From assembly GCA_021802365.1 (NCBI GenBank), contig JAKAAJ010000060.1, forward strand, positions 1 to 6,138: a DNA stretch of 6,138 nt, written 5' to 3'. The notes beneath the pieces are model-generated. The model did no database searches and had not been told where the DNA came from. It was given only the letters and a program-made list of their open reading frames with translations. The translations under genes were made by a program, and so were the position numbers. The DNA is from Thermoplasmata archaeon. Lineage in GTDB: Archaea; Thermoplasmatota; Thermoplasmata; Thermoplasmatales; Thermoplasmataceae. Below, piece after piece: positions 5,960 to 6,138 of this stretch (position 1 is its first letter; each line of letters begins with the position of its first letter).

Positions 5960-5987
5960 AAAAAAAACAAAATACAAAAACAAAAAA
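5960..5987 (-). terminator. T-rich terminator of 23S rRNA
   Basis: On the minus strand this reads as four T runs of 6, 5, 4 and 8, broken by single G or GTA, starting about 45 bases past the rRNA 3' end. This is the oligo-T type of archaeal intrinsic terminator. It is placed to stop rRNA transcription before it runs into mrp. Confidence 0.75.
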
Positions 5988-6030
5988 TAGCACTTTTGGG
6001 TATAATGATTGCCAAATTTCTGCTTACTTT

Positions 6031-6138
6031 AGCATGGACTGTGCATTCGACCAGTTAGTAACTGTGGACTTAATACCTCGCCGAAGCTCGGTACTCACAT
6101 CCCAGTTCTATCAATCTTCTCTTTTAGAAGCGGTCTAA
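6031..6138 (-). rRNA. 23S ribosomal RNA, 3' end only
   Basis: The minus strand matches the conserved 3' terminus of large-subunit rRNA. GATTGATAGAACTGGGATGT (6113-6094) corresponds to GTTGATAGGCCGGGTGTGT in E. coli. It is followed by a small hairpin, ACCGAGCTTCGGCGAGGT, and then AGTTACTAACTGGTC, equivalent to CGGTACTAATGAACC. By analogy with E. coli, where the RNA ends 20 bases after ACTAAT, the mature 3' end falls near 6034, give or take 5 bases. The rest of the gene lies beyond the right edge. No 5S gene follows downstream, in line with the scattered rRNA genes known from Thermoplasma. Confidence 0.92.

Larger units (their letters stand above)
5643..6030. other. Intergenic region between convergent mrp and 23S rRNA
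   Basis: About 390 bases hold no recognised gene. From left to right they contain the mrp terminator, an AT-rich stretch, a doubtful minus-strand ORF with two Cys pairs (5739-5906), a long imperfect hairpin (5876-5938), the T-rich rRNA terminator and the rRNA 3' flank. No 5S rRNA or tRNA fold is visible on either strand. Confidence 0.7.

Noticed and set aside
5643..6030. 5S rRNA or tRNA gene behind 23S
   Set aside because: No acceptor-stem pairing, T-loop sequence or 5S core could be found on either strand.

Overview
The window looks like chromosomal DNA of a euryarchaeon, most likely a relative of the Thermoplasmatales. The evidence is a class I lysyl-tRNA synthetase, a one-chain archaeal-type methionyl-tRNA synthetase with two zinc-knuckle pairs and a C-terminal tRNA-binding domain, a GfcR-type HTH-phosphoribosyltransferase, TATA boxes about 26 bases ahead of start codons (leaderless mRNAs), and a 23S rRNA end with no 5S gene behind it. 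Unlinked rRNA genes are a known Thermoplasma trait. The species is not identified, and I see no mobile element, CRISPR array or tRNA gene.

Layout: bases 1-4701 hold four genes on the minus strand. In transcription order they are a HIT hydrolase (4701-4255), gfcR (4156-3560), lysS (3553-2042) and metG (1982 to beyond base 1). gfcR and lysS are 6 bases apart and should share an mRNA starting at a TATA box near 4187. metG follows 59 bases later with its own possible TATA box and a strong Shine-Dalgarno sequence, and appears to start at CTG. The HIT gene diverges from an Mrp/NBP35 ATPase gene (4806-5642, plus strand) across a 104-base region with back-to-back TATA boxes, each placed for a leaderless transcript.

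The right end is the 3' end of a 23S rRNA gene on the minus strand, convergent with mrp. The roughly 390 bases between them hold a probable mrp terminator, a T-rich terminator for the rRNA, a long imperfect hairpin and a questionable 55-codon ORF with four cysteines.

Functionally the window is translation housekeeping: two class I aminoacyl-tRNA synthetases, a nucleotide hydrolase whose family includes enzymes that clear synthetase-made aminoacyl-adenylates, a sugar- or nucleotide-sensing regulator co-transcribed with lysS, an Fe-S carrier ATPase and a large-subunit rRNA. No obviously new system is present. The points most worth checking are the CTG start of metG, perfect dyads at the gfcR and mrp promoters, a degenerate KMSKS loop in LysRS, and the small Cys-rich ORF.
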